Numbered from the stretch's first letter, positions 25,319 to 34,816 are shown. The stretch is DNA of 64,000 nt from Gluconacetobacter tumulisoli (GCF_014174155.1 NZ_JABEQM010000011.1:62001-126000); one strand, 5' to 3'. Notes: a model not told the origin generated them from the letters alone. Program-made: numbers and translations.

Positions 25319-25789
25319 TCAGGGATTGCAGATCTGCGTCGCGGCATTGGCGGCATTGCCGCCATTGGCCCCCGCCGAGCACAGGTCGTACTCATGCCCC
25401 GCACGTTCCGACGGGTTGCGATACAGATAGGGGTGATGCCACGGATCCAGCGGCTCGCCGCCCTCCTTCACATACGGACCGTTCCAGTTCTCCGCGTCCG
25501 CGGGACGTTCGACGAGCGCCTTCAGCCCCTCCTCCGTGCTGGGATAATTTCCCGCATCGAGCCGGTAGAGGTCCAGAACCTGGCCCAGCCGCTGTATCGA
25601 CTGACGCGCCACCGAGTTCCTGGCGCCCCCCAGTTGCCGCAGCGCGGCCGGGGCGACGAGGCCGATCAGCAGGCCGAGAATCGCGATCACGACCAGAAGT
25701 TCGAGCAATGTGAAGCCGGCCTCGCCGGGCCGCCGCCCCTGGCGGCCCGAAAAAGCGCCAGATACCAAAAGCTGTCTGGATTTCGGCAT
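25319..25789 (-). CDS. gspG: T2SS major pseudopilin GspG
   Basis: 156 aa from the ATG at 25789. The leader ends AG-FTLLELLVVIAILGLLIGL with Glu5. Downstream are the GspG hallmarks: LDLYRLDAGNYPSTEEGLKAL, a WNGPY and a DPWHHPYLYRNP loop that binds calcium in known GspG proteins. It is the first gene of the operon, so its promoter should lie in 25790-25882, shared with the divergent transglycosylase. I could not define -35/-10 boxes. The C-terminal Gly/Asn/Ala-rich tail is longer than usual. Confidence 0.92.
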   Translation of the reverse strand: MPKSRQLLVSGAFSGRQGRRPGEAGFTLLELLVVIAILGLLIGLVAPAALRQLGGARNSVARQSIQRLGQVLDLYRLDAGNYPSTEEGLKALVERPADAENWNGPYVKEGGEPLDPWHHPYLYRNPSERAGHEYDLCSAGANGGNAANAATQICNP

Positions 25790-25882
25790 GTTCAACCCGA
25801 TTCCCCGTGATAATGTCCAAAAAAATCGCGCCACACAACCGCGTCATGAAGACGCCGATCACGGAAAGGCCAGAGCCCCGCC

Positions 25883-26296
25883 ATGGGAATCGCATATCTT
25901 GGCTGCATGGCTCTCGCCGCATCGATCTATCACCTGCCGCCCCGCATCCTGCCGTCGATCCAGGCGGTGGAGAGCGGGCGAAACGGCCTTGTGCACCATA
26001 ACACGAACGGCACGGACGATCTGGGCGTCATGCAGGTGAATACGCGCTGGATCTTCCCGATTGCAAGATTCACCAATGTTCCCCCGCTGGTCGTCTATCG
26101 CAACCTCCTGGAAAATCCCTGCTATAATATCAGTGCCGCAGGGGCCGTCCTGCGCACCTACCTGAACGAAACGCATGGCGATCCGATGCGGGCGATCGGA
26201 TATTATCATTCCCATACCGCCGCGCTGAACGAAGCCTACCAGATGCTGGTCCTGTCCTCGGCACGTCGGCTGTTCAGCCCGCCCCCGCGGGGATGA
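25883..26296 (+). CDS. Small lytic transglycosylase (SLT domain)
   Basis: 137 aa. An N-terminal hydrophobic stretch (MGIAYLGCMALAASIY) may act as a signal. The SLT catalytic Glu is E30 in IQAVESG, followed by GTDDLGVMQVNTRW, the PCYNISAAGAVLR segment and AIGYYHS, as in VirB1/IpgF-type enzymes. These cut peptidoglycan to make room for secretion machines. It is divergent from gspG across about 90 bases, so it is probably the wall-remodelling partner of this T2SS. It ends 25 bases from the lsdB stop. Confidence 0.82.
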   Translation: MGIAYLGCMALAASIYHLPPRILPSIQAVESGRNGLVHHNTNGTDDLGVMQVNTRWIFPIARFTNVPPLVVYRNLLENPCYNISAAGAVLRTYLNETHGDPMRAIGYYHSHTAALNEAYQMLVLSSARRLFSPPPRG

Positions 26297-26324
26297 CGGC
26301 GCGCGCTTTCCAAAAGGGCCGTCA
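26294..26324. terminator. Hairpin between convergent transglycosylase and lsdB genes
   Basis: TGACGGC (26294-26300) and GCCGTCA (26318-26324) form a 7-bp stem that contains both stop codons. No T-run follows on either strand, so it is a weak, perhaps bidirectional, terminator. Confidence 0.35.
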
Positions 26325-27941
26325 CTTCGCCGGGACCGCAACGCGCACCGCCTCGAACGTCGCGCTTCCTCCTTCTGAAAACAGCGAGACCCGATCGCAT
26401 CCGGCCGGCGGAAAGATGAGGTCGGTCATGCGCAGGACGCCATCATTGGCGAAAACCTCCACAGAATCGCGATCGATGACCAGATGGAGGGACAGTGTGC
26501 CGTCCGGTGTGGCCAGATGGGCGATATGCGCCAGGCTGAACCGCGGCGAAAAGCCGACATTTCCGGAATGCCCCCGATCCAGGGTCAGGGTCTGATCGAC
26601 GAAATCATACCCGATGGACGTCCCGATCCTGCCATCCGTCGAACCGCGCACCACGATGCCGGCACGCCTGGCGCTACCCTTGCGGATCGTCAGGTGAATG
26701 TCGAGCACGTCGCCGCCGAAGGGTTCCACCAGGTGCCCATCGGTCCTCAGAATGTGATCCGCATAGGAGCGCACACCGCTTTTCCGGAGCAGGTCGTCAT
26801 ACGAACGGGGCGGCGCCTGAACCAGGACGGGCCGTCCCTCCTCTGTCTTCAGGGCGATGTTCACCGGCAGGGTCATCTGCCCCCGCCAGGGCGATGTCGG
26901 AACATCGCCTGCATAATCCCAATTGCTCATCCATCCGATCAGTAGAGGAGCACCGTCGCCGGTATTGGCGAAACGCGCCATCGCGTACTGGTCCGCGCCG
27001 TGATCCAGCCAGAGATAGCGTGACGGATCCGACCCCGGCGGCGGCAGGTCGTCCGGCGTGAAGGTCACGCCGTCGAACCGTCCCACGAAATATTCCACGC
27101 CGGAGCCGCCGGCGATGCTCCAGGGGTTCACGCTGACGATCATCACCCATTTCATGTCATGGGGATTCCCGTCCAGCGGCAGGGGAAACAGCAACGGCAT
27201 TTCCCACAGCATGCCCGGCTTCCGATAGCCGGATGGCTGAAAATCGCTGAGGAACGACCAGTGCAGCAGGTCCGTGGAGCGATAGAGCTTCACGACCTGG
27301 GCGTCGCCGACCACCGTCGCCATCACCCAGCACTGGCCGTCCTGGTACCAGAAGACCGAAGGATCGCGGAACTGCCGCGATTCCGGCTGCAATGTCAGGA
27401 CGGGATTGCGATCGTAGGCACGCCATGTGCGCCCGCCATCGACGCTGTAGGAAATCGACTGCGCCTGCGTGCCGTCGGGATGCGCCGGAGAGTTGAAGAA
27501 GACCGAGGTATGGAAGGCGAGCAGGGGCGGAACGCCGGCCGCGCCCAGGCCCGATCGGTTTTCCCGGTCGAGGACGACGGTGCCTGAAAAGATGTCCTCG
27601 CCCGGGCGGGCCGGTATCGCGACCGCCTGTTCCGTCCAATGGACCAGGTCGGTGCTGGTGGCATGTCCCCAGGACGTATGTCCCCATACCATGCCGTCGG
27701 GATTGTACTGGAAGAACAAATGATAGATCCCGTCAAGCAGGAACGGGCCGTTCGGATCGTTCGCCCAGTGCCGGGCGGGCGAGAAATGCAGTGCGGGCCG
27801 CCATTGTGGCGTCGCCGCGTCCTGCGCATAAGACGCAAGCGGAGCGTACATCAGAACGGCCGCCGCAAGCAGGCCGGCCCGAAGACACATGGCGGCACGT
27901 CGTCCGACCGCTCGTCCCACCATCCTTACCTTGTTCCACAT
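26322..27941 (-). CDS. lsdB: Exolevanase LsdB (glycoside hydrolase family 32)
   Basis: 539 aa from the ATG at 27941. A signal peptide of about 39 residues ends SYA-QDA. GH32 motifs: WANDPNG with nucleophile D62, SGT (FSGTVVLD), RDPSVFW with the transition-state acid, and WEMPLLF with the acid/base Glu in place of the common WECP. A C-terminal beta-sandwich follows (LHLVIDRDSVEVFANDGV). The enzyme releases fructose from levan in the periplasm or outside. It lies downstream of lsdA across 67 bases holding a strong hairpin, so expression may be attenuated relative to lsdA. The symbol is based on linkage and motif match. Confidence 0.93.
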   Translation of the reverse strand: MWNKVRMVGRAVGRRAAMCLRAGLLAAAVLMYAPLASYAQDAATPQWRPALHFSPARHWANDPNGPFLLDGIYHLFFQYNPDGMVWGHTSWGHATSTDLVHWTEQAVAIPARPGEDIFSGTVVLDRENRSGLGAAGVPPLLAFHTSVFFNSPAHPDGTQAQSISYSVDGGRTWRAYDRNPVLTLQPESRQFRDPSVFWYQDGQCWVMATVVGDAQVVKLYRSTDLLHWSFLSDFQPSGYRKPGMLWEMPLLFPLPLDGNPHDMKWVMIVSVNPWSIAGGSGVEYFVGRFDGVTFTPDDLPPPGSDPSRYLWLDHGADQYAMARFANTGDGAPLLIGWMSNWDYAGDVPTSPWRGQMTLPVNIALKTEEGRPVLVQAPPRSYDDLLRKSGVRSYADHILRTDGHLVEPFGGDVLDIHLTIRKGSARRAGIVVRGSTDGRIGTSIGYDFVDQTLTLDRGHSGNVGFSPRFSLAHIAHLATPDGTLSLHLVIDRDSVEVFANDGVLRMTDLIFPPAGCDRVSLFSEGGSATFEAVRVAVPAK

Positions 27942-27969
27942 CACAGGAAATCGGCAATCGAAAGCGGCG

Positions 27970-27997
27970 GACCAGCCTGCCGGCGGGCAGGCTGGTC
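27970..27997 (-). terminator. Intercistronic hairpin between lsdA and lsdB
   Basis: A perfect 12-bp stem (27970-27981 with 27986-27997, loop GGCG) lies just past the lsdA stop. There is no T-run, so partial termination or mRNA stabilisation is more likely than full stop. It would give more lsdA than lsdB product. Confidence 0.65.
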
Positions 27998-28008
27998 GAA
28001 CCCCATCG

Positions 28009-29787
28009 TTACTGACGGATGAACTGGTTGATCTGCGCCGTCGTCTGCGGGCTGGCGGTGTCCGCACTCGCGGACTGCGCCAGCAGGCCGGACTGCCCGG
28101 TCTGACCGGTCTGACCGGTCAGGTCCTGAAGGAATGCAAGGAAATCCACAACCCGACGATTGGCGGAGATGTCACCGTAGCCGCCGAGACCGCCATTGCC
28201 ATATGTCAGGTCAACGGCCGACGCCGCCGCGGAAATATGCAGCTTGACGGTGGGGGAGAGCGTTCCGCCCCGACGTCCCTCGACCGTGTCGATAAACGAC
28301 TCAACCAGGCCACCCGGCATGATGTAATGCGAATAGGACTGGAACGCCCGCGGGTTCTGCTGCGGATCGGGGTCGTAGTCCGTGCCGGCCGCCGTGTTCA
28401 GGTCGGTCGGATTTCCCATCACCAGGCCGCTGCCATAGTTCATGGGCTGGAAATCGCTGCGGATCCCCTTGCCGACGAACCCATACACCCCGTCCGGGCC
28501 GTCCACGCCGGCCGCGAATGTCGTGCGGTGGCTGATCGTGAAGATGTAATATTTCCCGTTATGGACATACATCTGCGGCCGTTCGGTCTGGTCATTGACG
28601 CAGTTTCCGGAAATCAGCGGCGGCAGGAACTTCCACTTCGACAGGGAGCTGTTCTCGGCGATCGCCAGACCGATATTGGCCTTCTGGTAGTAGGCGCCGG
28701 AATCGAGCACCTGCTGCAGCGTTTCGGCATGCGGATCATTGGGTTGATAACCCAAGTCCGCTTCGGTGCAGTTCGCGACGCCGCGCGGACCACCGGTATT
28801 GCCTTCGAACACCATGTAGTTCACGCCGGGGTGCTGCGGATCCTCGAAGGTGAACGGATCGCGGAAGCTGTAGAACTCGTTCTGCTGCCCCGTCTGGTAA
28901 TACACGCCGTCCGGCTGCAGAAGCGGGGTGTGCCGCGTGAACCCGGTGAACCAGACATGATTGAAATCGGCATGGATCAGGCCGATCGTCTGGGTGATGA
29001 CGGCTACCGGCGGCGTGATGTTGTTCGCGTTGGCATCGCGATTGAACGCCAGGTCCGTATAGAATACCGACACCCTGTTGCCGTTGGTATGGAGCAGGCG
29101 CGTCGAACCCGACCATTCCGCCTGTTGCGTGTAGGTGGTGCCGGCGAAAACCTTCGCGCTGGCCCCGTCGGCGAAGAGGTGACCGCCGTAGGTCCAGCCG
29201 CCATTGACCGGCCGCTGGCTGGCCGGGATACCCGCGCGGCGATAGAAATAGCCGATACGGGCATGAACATGACGATCGTCGAAGGTATAGCCGGCATTGG
29301 GGTCGGCCGTCAGGCAGAAGATGACCTCCCAGCCGTTATAGCTGAACTGGGTGGCGTGCTTGTCGATCAGCGTCCACGTATCCCATACCCAGACGTCCGG
29401 ATTGATCTGCGGAAAATCGGCCGGAATACTCGGCATCGTCAGCTGCGCCGGAATGGAATTCTGCCCGGCTGCGACGGTGGTATCCGAATGGGCCTTGATC
29501 TGAAGCGCATCGGCGCGCGTCCAGCGCGACGTGAAATCCGAAGCCGGATCATAGGCCTGCTGCGTATGGGTGCTGGGCAACGGAAAACCCGGCACGCCCG
29601 ATAGCGAACGCCCGGGAAAGAGGGTGGCGCCTTGGGGCATCATGCCCGGACGGGGGGCGACGCGCGCGGCCTCCCGCGTTTGCACTGATACGGACTGGGC
29701 AAGCGCGCCCTGCGCGCCCGCACACAGGACCATGGACCCCGCCAATGCCATTTTCAGCATTGACCCTTTCCGGCGTACATTCGCCAT
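28009..29787 (-). CDS. lsdA: Levansucrase LsdA (glycoside hydrolase family 68)
   Basis: 592 aa from the ATG at 29787, which has CAGGAGG seven bases upstream. A 30-residue signal peptide ends ALA-QSV. Catalytic residues of GH68 are present: D136 in VWDTW (nucleophile), D310 in RDPF (transition-state stabiliser) and E402 in TERPQ (acid/base). C340 and C396 match the disulfide known from G. diazotrophicus LsdA. The enzyme splits sucrose and polymerises fructose into levan and fructo-oligosaccharides. Export is expected through the adjacent T2SS after Sec or signal-peptide cleavage. The C-terminus has GQTGQTGQSG and a Ser/Thr/Gln-rich tail, slightly longer than the ~584 aa I recall. Confidence 0.96.
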   Translation of the reverse strand: MANVRRKGSMLKMALAGSMVLCAGAQGALAQSVSVQTREAARVAPRPGMMPQGATLFPGRSLSGVPGFPLPSTHTQQAYDPASDFTSRWTRADALQIKAHSDTTVAAGQNSIPAQLTMPSIPADFPQINPDVWVWDTWTLIDKHATQFSYNGWEVIFCLTADPNAGYTFDDRHVHARIGYFYRRAGIPASQRPVNGGWTYGGHLFADGASAKVFAGTTYTQQAEWSGSTRLLHTNGNRVSVFYTDLAFNRDANANNITPPVAVITQTIGLIHADFNHVWFTGFTRHTPLLQPDGVYYQTGQQNEFYSFRDPFTFEDPQHPGVNYMVFEGNTGGPRGVANCTEADLGYQPNDPHAETLQQVLDSGAYYQKANIGLAIAENSSLSKWKFLPPLISGNCVNDQTERPQMYVHNGKYYIFTISHRTTFAAGVDGPDGVYGFVGKGIRSDFQPMNYGSGLVMGNPTDLNTAAGTDYDPDPQQNPRAFQSYSHYIMPGGLVESFIDTVEGRRGGTLSPTVKLHISAAASAVDLTYGNGGLGGYGDISANRRVVDFLAFLQDLTGQTGQTGQSGLLAQSASADTASPQTTAQINQFIRQ

Positions 29788-30337
29788 TGAAACCTCCTGA
29801 GCAAAAGCTTGCAGGGCCGCGGCCAGGCCGCAACCGGTCATCATCGATAATCCGATGATTTACAAAGGATTCTCTTCCCTCATGCCCCTCGAGGCGTGGC
29901 GTAGAGGATCACGATAATTTTATCTATGTCAAATTTATTTTAATTAAAATTTATCGGCGAAATTAAGGCACTCAAATACAGAACGAAAATTGTATTGGAA
30001 AACATCTCGTATATGGAATGTATGTATTATATGTTAAAATAACAATATATCTTTATAAATAAAAATTGGAAAATAGAGGGGTTTCGGTGACAACCGAGTT
30101 GACGCCTCTTCGGGCTCCGTATCCGTCTGCGTGTCCGGCAACGCCGCCGCGTTCATTGAGCGGGTACGCAGCAGATGATCGGTAACCGACTACGGAACGG
30201 CCGATCGCTGCAATGGTTTCCCGCCGGCTTCATCAAGCGCGCGAATCCGTCACCTGAAAAACGACGTCCCACGTCAGGCGGCCGGCAAAGCCCCGGAACC
30301 GATCTTTGAATGTTTTATCATAATATTTCTAAACTCG
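29788..30337. promoter_or_regulatory. Upstream region of lsdA with an AT-rich block
   Basis: 550 bases between lsdA and the LysR gene. From 29925 to 30070 the sequence turns very AT-rich, with runs of T and A (ATTTATTTTAATTAAAATTT near 29932), in an otherwise GC-rich context. Such blocks often carry promoters and binding sites for nucleoid proteins. lsdA must be driven from here, but I cannot fix a -35/-10 pair. 30080-30337 holds no gene that I can support. Confidence 0.45.
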
Positions 30338-31255
30338 TCACGGAATCCTGTCCCAGGGCGGTATCGGCCCGTAGCATTCGACCAGATGGTCGATCATCGC
30401 CCTGACCTTGAGCGGAACGGTCGCCGCCGGCGCGTAGACCGCATGCAGTTCCGGCCCCTCCATCATCGGTGCGTCCAGGCTCAATGCCAGCAGCTTTCCC
30501 GACCGCAATTCGTCGGCCACGATGAAGGTCGGCTGGTAGATGATCCCCTGCCCCGCAACCGCCGCCTCACGCAGCACGTCGCCATTATTGGCAGACAGGG
30601 GCCCGCGGATCGGAATTGTCCTGTCGCCCTTCGTCCCGAAGCTCCATCGGGTGGCGCCTACGGTCTCGCTCAGCGTGTAGCCGAGGCAGGCATGATGCTC
30701 CAGCTCCGCGATCGTCCGGGGTGTGCCGTGACGGGCGAGATAGGACGGGGCGGCGCACACGACGAAGCGGATCGGCGCCAGCCGGCGGATTCGCAGGCTG
30801 CTGGGCGTCATCTTGCGGATGCGCAGGGTCAGGTCCCAGCCTTCCTCGATCAGATCGACCGTCCGGTCGTTCAGGCCCAGTTCCACGGAAACCAGCGGGT
30901 AGCGCCGACTGAATTCGGGCAGCAGCGGTGCGACATGGCGAATGGCGAAGGATACCGGCGCATTCAGGCGCAGCCGCCCGCGCGGCTCGTGCCGCTCGGC
31001 CGCGACGCCATGCTCCATTTCCTCCAGTTCCGACAGCAGTCTCTGGCAGCCATCGAGAAAGAGACGGCCGGCGTCGGTCAGGGACAGCCGCCGGGTGCTG
31101 CGATGGAGCAGCGGGACGCCCAGCCGCGCCTCCAGCGCCGCGACATGTTTGGTGACCATCGTCTGCGACAGCGACAAGGTACGGGCCGCCCCGGCAAAAC
31201 TGCCCTGTGCCACCACCCGGACGAACACCTGCATGCTGGTAATGCGATCGAGCAT
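30338..31255 (-). CDS. LysR-family transcriptional regulator
   Basis: 305 aa with an N-terminal winged HTH (MQVFVRVVAQGSFAGAARTL, SLSQTMVTKHVAALEARLG, LLHRSTRRLSLTDAG) and a substrate-binding domain of two alpha/beta lobes. The class resembles DsdC/CrgA-like regulators that act on oxidative or quinone stress. It is divergent from the DODA-type dioxygenase at 31370, the normal layout for a LysR and its target, with the control region in 31256-31369. The inducer is unknown. The lsdA promoter is downstream of its 3' end, so a link to levan genes is not implied. Confidence 0.9.
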   Translation of the reverse strand: MLDRITSMQVFVRVVAQGSFAGAARTLSLSQTMVTKHVAALEARLGVPLLHRSTRRLSLTDAGRLFLDGCQRLLSELEEMEHGVAAERHEPRGRLRLNAPVSFAIRHVAPLLPEFSRRYPLVSVELGLNDRTVDLIEEGWDLTLRIRKMTPSSLRIRRLAPIRFVVCAAPSYLARHGTPRTIAELEHHACLGYTLSETVGATRWSFGTKGDRTIPIRGPLSANNGDVLREAAVAGQGIIYQPTFIVADELRSGKLLALSLDAPMMEGPELHAVYAPAATVPLKVRAMIDHLVECYGPIPPWDRIP

Positions 31256-31369
31256 ATCTCACACTCACGGTGCCATCTGACTTTCCAGATCGATGGATTA
31301 TCGCAGCGTGGGTGAGGCAGCAATATCGCCCCGGGACAACGGCACCAACCGCAGGGAGGCAGACGCGCC

Positions 31370-32194
31370 ATGGCGATACGATCCATCATCCCCGACAACA
31401 TGGCCCGGCAACCGGTACTGTTCCTGCCGCATGGCGGCGGCCCGTGCTTCTTCATGGACTGGCCGGACACGTGGGATCGCATGGCGGCCTATCTGCGCGG
31501 AATCGCGGCGACGCTGCCCCGCCGACCCGATGCGATCCTCGTGATGTCGGGCCATTGGGAAACCGTCGTGCCGACCGTGACCTCCGGCGCGCAACCGGCG
31601 CTGATCTACGACTATCACGGGTTTCCGCCGCATACCTATCAACTGCGCTATCCGGCGCCCGGATCACCGGCGCTGGCGGCGCAGGTGCGGTCCCTGCTCG
31701 ACAGGGCGGGGATCGCCAACGCCGGCGATCCGACACGGGGATTCGACCATGGCGTGTTCATCCCGTTCATGCTGGCCTTCGACAAGGCCGACGTCCCAAT
31801 CGTGGAATTGTCATTGAAAAGCGACATGAACGTCGCGGACGAACTGCGCATCGGGGCGGCGCTGCACCCCCTGCGGGATCAGAACGTGCTGATCGTGGCA
31901 ACCGGGATGACGTACCATAACCTGAGCCACTTCATGGGCCGAAACCCTGAATCCGATGCCATCTCGCGGATGTTCGACGGGTGGCTGGCCGATGCGGTCG
32001 AAGCACCCGAAGCCGAACGGGACGAGGCCCTGCTGCATTGGGAGCGCGCGCCGGGCGCCCGGATCTGCCATCCGCGCGAGGAACATCTTCTGCCGCTGAT
32101 GTTCGCCGCCGGTGCGGCCGGCGCCGATCGCGGACGACGCGACTACAGCGACATCGTCATGGGCAAGGCGTTGTCGGGCTTCCGCTTCGGCTGA
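31370..32194 (+). CDS. DODA-type aromatic ring-opening dioxygenase (LigB fold)
   Basis: 274 aa. Metal ligands of the class III extradiol family are visible: H21 in LPHGGGP, H62 in SGHW, and H127 in FDHGVF; further histidines, H183 and H187, lie in YHNLSHF, and one in REEHLLPL. Family members open catechol-type rings with Zn or Fe. In bacteria, homologues next to LysR genes and YceI or pirin genes are often linked to quinone detoxification. A start at the ATG at 31400 would remove ten residues and is possible. The yceI gene follows 60 bases later. Confidence 0.85.
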   Translation: MAIRSIIPDNMARQPVLFLPHGGGPCFFMDWPDTWDRMAAYLRGIAATLPRRPDAILVMSGHWETVVPTVTSGAQPALIYDYHGFPPHTYQLRYPAPGSPALAAQVRSLLDRAGIANAGDPTRGFDHGVFIPFMLAFDKADVPIVELSLKSDMNVADELRIGAALHPLRDQNVLIVATGMTYHNLSHFMGRNPESDAISRMFDGWLADAVEAPEAERDEALLHWERAPGARICHPREEHLLPLMFAAGAAGADRGRRDYSDIVMGKALSGFRFG

Positions 32195-32254
32195 CACCAT
32201 CCTTCCGGCCCGCCCGGGCGGACCGTCTTCATTACCATAGGAAAGACCATTCAC

Positions 32255-32863
32255 ATGAAAAAGACCCTTCTGGGCGGCACCGTCGCCGCCGTCGGCTTGG
32301 TCGCGATGCTGCCCGGGGCCCAGGCCGTCACCGCATCACGCAGCGTGCAGGCCGGCAGCTACAGGGTCGAGACCACCCATACACAGATCATTTTCTCTCT
32401 GCTGCATTTCGGTTTCACCAGCTATTCGGGCATGTTTTCCGGCATCACGGGCACGTTGCAGCTTGATCCGGCACACCCCGCGGCCGCAAAGCTGGATGTC
32501 ACCGTACCGGTAAACAGCATCGCCACCACCAGCGACAAGCTGACGGGCGAGCTGAAGGGCGCGGACTGGTTCGATGCCGCGACATACCCGACCGCGACCT
32601 TTACCTCGACGAAGGTGACGCCGGCCGGCGCCGGCGATGCCGCGATCGCGGGTACCCTCACGCTGCATGGCGTCACGAAGCCGATCGTGCTGCACGCGCA
32701 TTTCGTCGGCGCGGGCGTCAACCCGCTGGACAAGGCCTATACGGTCGGCTTCCAGGGCACCGTCACCATCAGGCGCAGCGATTTCGGGGTGAAGACCTAT
32801 GTCCCGATGGTCGGCGACGAGGTCACCCTGACCATCGCCGGCGCGTTCGAAAAGCAGGACTAA
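32255..32863 (+). CDS. YceI-family periplasmic lipid-binding protein
   Basis: 202 aa. A signal peptide (MKKTLLGGTVAAVGLVAMLP) ends AQA-VTA. The mature part is the YceI lipocalin-like barrel: ETTHTQIIFSLLHFGFTSYS at the start, then LDVTVPVNSIATTSDKL, ADWFDAATYPTATFTST, GTLTLHGVTKPI and a terminal VGDEVTLTIAGAFEK. Such proteins bind isoprenoid quinones or amphiphiles in the periplasm. AGG-A-AAG stands before the ATG. It is followed by a decayed fusion gene carrying a second YceI domain. Confidence 0.92.
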   Translation: MKKTLLGGTVAAVGLVAMLPGAQAVTASRSVQAGSYRVETTHTQIIFSLLHFGFTSYSGMFSGITGTLQLDPAHPAAAKLDVTVPVNSIATTSDKLTGELKGADWFDAATYPTATFTSTKVTPAGAGDAAIAGTLTLHGVTKPIVLHAHFVGAGVNPLDKAYTVGFQGTVTIRRSDFGVKTYVPMVGDEVTLTIAGAFEKQD

Positions 32864-32867
32864 GCCG

Positions 32868-33547
32868 ATGCCGGACGCGGTCGCCCGACCGGCGCGTCCG
32901 GCCGCCATGCCGCCGTCGCCATGGTCCTGCACTGGATCATGGCGCTGGGCACCCTGCCCTCGCCGTCGGGCCGGTCATGACGCATGCCCCTTTTGGCCCG
33001 CAAGCGTTTTCCAGCGGTATCAACTGCATAAATCGATCGGCATCACCGTCCTGCCGGCCGGCATCGTGCGCCTGCCGTGGCGGATCACCTGCCCGCCGTC
33101 GGCCTTGGCGTTCGCCACGCTGACGATGCAGACCGGCACGCCGTTCACGGGCCATTTCTCGCAATTCGTCGGCCAGATCGCGCTGGATCCGGATCACCTG
33201 GAAACGGGGCACATCGTCACGATGGACAGCGCCTCGACCGGCAACACCCGGAGCGACATCGTCCGGCCCGGAAAGGACCGGTGCGATATTGCGCAATTTC
33301 CCGACGCGGTGTCCAGACCACGTCCATCCATGCCACCGGCCGCGACATGTTCGCGGTCGACGGGACGCTGACGCTGCGCGGGATCGGCAAGCCCGTGACG
33401 CGGCCCTTTACCCTGGCCATCGACGGCAACGCCGCCCACATGGCGGGCCGTGTCCAGCCGATCCGGACCGATTTCGGCGCCGGGCAGGTCGCTGGCCGAC
33501 CGGTCAATGGGTCGCACCGGAAGTCGGGGTCGACATCGACCTGATGG
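32868..33547 (+). pseudogene. Decayed cytochrome b561-YceI fusion gene
   Basis: Pieces in all three frames add up to a cytochrome b561 N-terminus (VLHWIMALGT, VMTHAPFGPQA, RYQLHKSIGITVL, WRIT) joined to a YceI domain (LTMQTGTPFTGHFSQF, LDPDHLETGHIV, VDGTLTLRGIGKPVT, GNAAHMAGRVQPIRTDF). The last two or three membrane helices of the b561 part are missing, and at least three frame changes interrupt the rest. Intact homologues encode a membrane b-type haem protein with a fused YceI. It directly follows the working yceI gene by 4 bases. Confidence 0.75.
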
Positions 33548-33973
33548 CCCATCACGAAAAATCGTAACGACGAGGCGGACTGTGGGCACACCATTTTTCC
33601 AGACACGAAAATAATATTTCCTATCCGTCGCGCGGAAGCGCGAAGAGATCACGACGACCAGACCCGCCGCAATCAGCGGCACATCCGGCACACCCTGCAC
33701 CGTTTCACCCGCAGAGTCCCATTCCATGAATCCTTGCATGTGCGACACCGATCACGAGCACGACAGGGCCGGAAACCGCCAGACGATTTTTCGTTTAGGA
33801 CCCATCGCCGATACCGCACCAGTGCCGGGAATGCGGTCGCGACCGTAACCGCCGATCGGTCCGCCGCCATCAATCCATTACATCGTCCCGGAACATGGAA
33901 GGCAGGCCGCCATTAAAAAACTGTCCATAAGCCCGATTTTACTATCGGCGTTCTTACGCACCATGGAAATAAT
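33548..33973. other. Intergenic stretch before satP
   Basis: 426 bases with no supported gene. The last 120 bases become AT-richer (ATTTTACTATCGGC, GGAAATAATATG) and should hold the promoter of satP. Confidence 0.45.
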
Positions 33974-34612
33974 ATGACACAAATGAGACATGGTATGGTG
34001 GAAATGACACGAGGAACTTCCTCCCAATTTGCAAACCCCGGGCCGCTGGGCCTGATGGGTTTCGGCCTCACCACGGTCCTGCTGAACCTGCATAATGCCG
34101 GATGGATTCCGATGGGATCGGCCATTCTGGCCATGGGACTGGTGTTTGGCGGACTGGCGCAGATCCTGGCCGGCCTGCTGGAGTATCCCAAGGGCAATAC
34201 GTTCGGCCTGACGGCCTTTACCTCTTACGGCGCATTCTGGCTGTCGCTGGTCGTTCTGGTCTGCCTGCCGCAGGTGGGGCTCATGCCGGCCTCGACCCCG
34301 CCGCTGATGGCGGCGTACCTGTTCATGTGGGGGATCTTCACGTTGATCCTCTTTATAGGCACGTTGTCGGCTTCCCGCGCATTGCAGGTCGTGTTCGGCT
34401 CGCTGGTCATCCTGTTCATGCTGCTGGCGGCGGCCGAGCGGTCCGGCAATCCGGCCCTGACGGTGATTGCGGGATATGAAGGCATATTCTGCGGTTTTTC
34501 GGCCATCTATGTTGCGATGGCCGAAATCCTGGAATTCCAGTTCGGCCATGCCATCCTGCCGCTGGGGACCATGCCACGTCCCCGCGCCAGCCATGCGATC
34601 GGCGCGCTGTAA
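33974..34612 (+). CDS. satP: Acetate/succinate transporter, GPR1/FUN34/YaaH (SatP) family
   Basis: 212 aa, six membrane helices. The diagnostic [11 protein letters not shown] motif stands at about 22-32, and the family's later [19 protein letters not shown] and [16 protein letters not shown] are present. The family moves acetate and succinate across the inner membrane with protons. For an acetic acid bacterium it would serve uptake in overoxidation or tolerance. A GGAAAT ribosome site fits the ATG at 33974; later in-frame ATGs exist (MVEMTRG). A strong terminator follows at 34676. Confidence 0.92.
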   Translation: MTQMRHGMVEMTRGTSSQFANPGPLGLMGFGLTTVLLNLHNAGWIPMGSAILAMGLVFGGLAQILAGLLEYPKGNTFGLTAFTSYGAFWLSLVVLVCLPQVGLMPASTPPLMAAYLFMWGIFTLILFIGTLSASRALQVVFGSLVILFMLLAAAERSGNPALTVIAGYEGIFCGFSAIYVAMAEILEFQFGHAILPLGTMPRPRASHAIGAL

Positions 34613-34675
34613 GCATCGCCGGGATAACCCTGCGGGGCAATAATCGAAAATTTCTTCGCTACATGCTGCTTTCAG

Positions 34676-34704
34676 CGCCCGCGCATCAGTGCGGGCGTTT
34701 TTTT
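34676..34704 (+). terminator. Rho-independent terminator after satP
   Basis: CGCCCGC-N8-GCGGGCG with seven T residues at 34698-34704. It is 63 bases after the satP stop. Confidence 0.9.
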
Positions 34705-34816
34705 GACGTGCGTGCCGGGACAACCATGGTCGTTCCCAGCTTTCACGGACCGGTTCCGCTATCCCCGCACGTATCGCAGCAGAACGGTACGGACAACCGC
34801 CTGCGCCGGCAACCAA

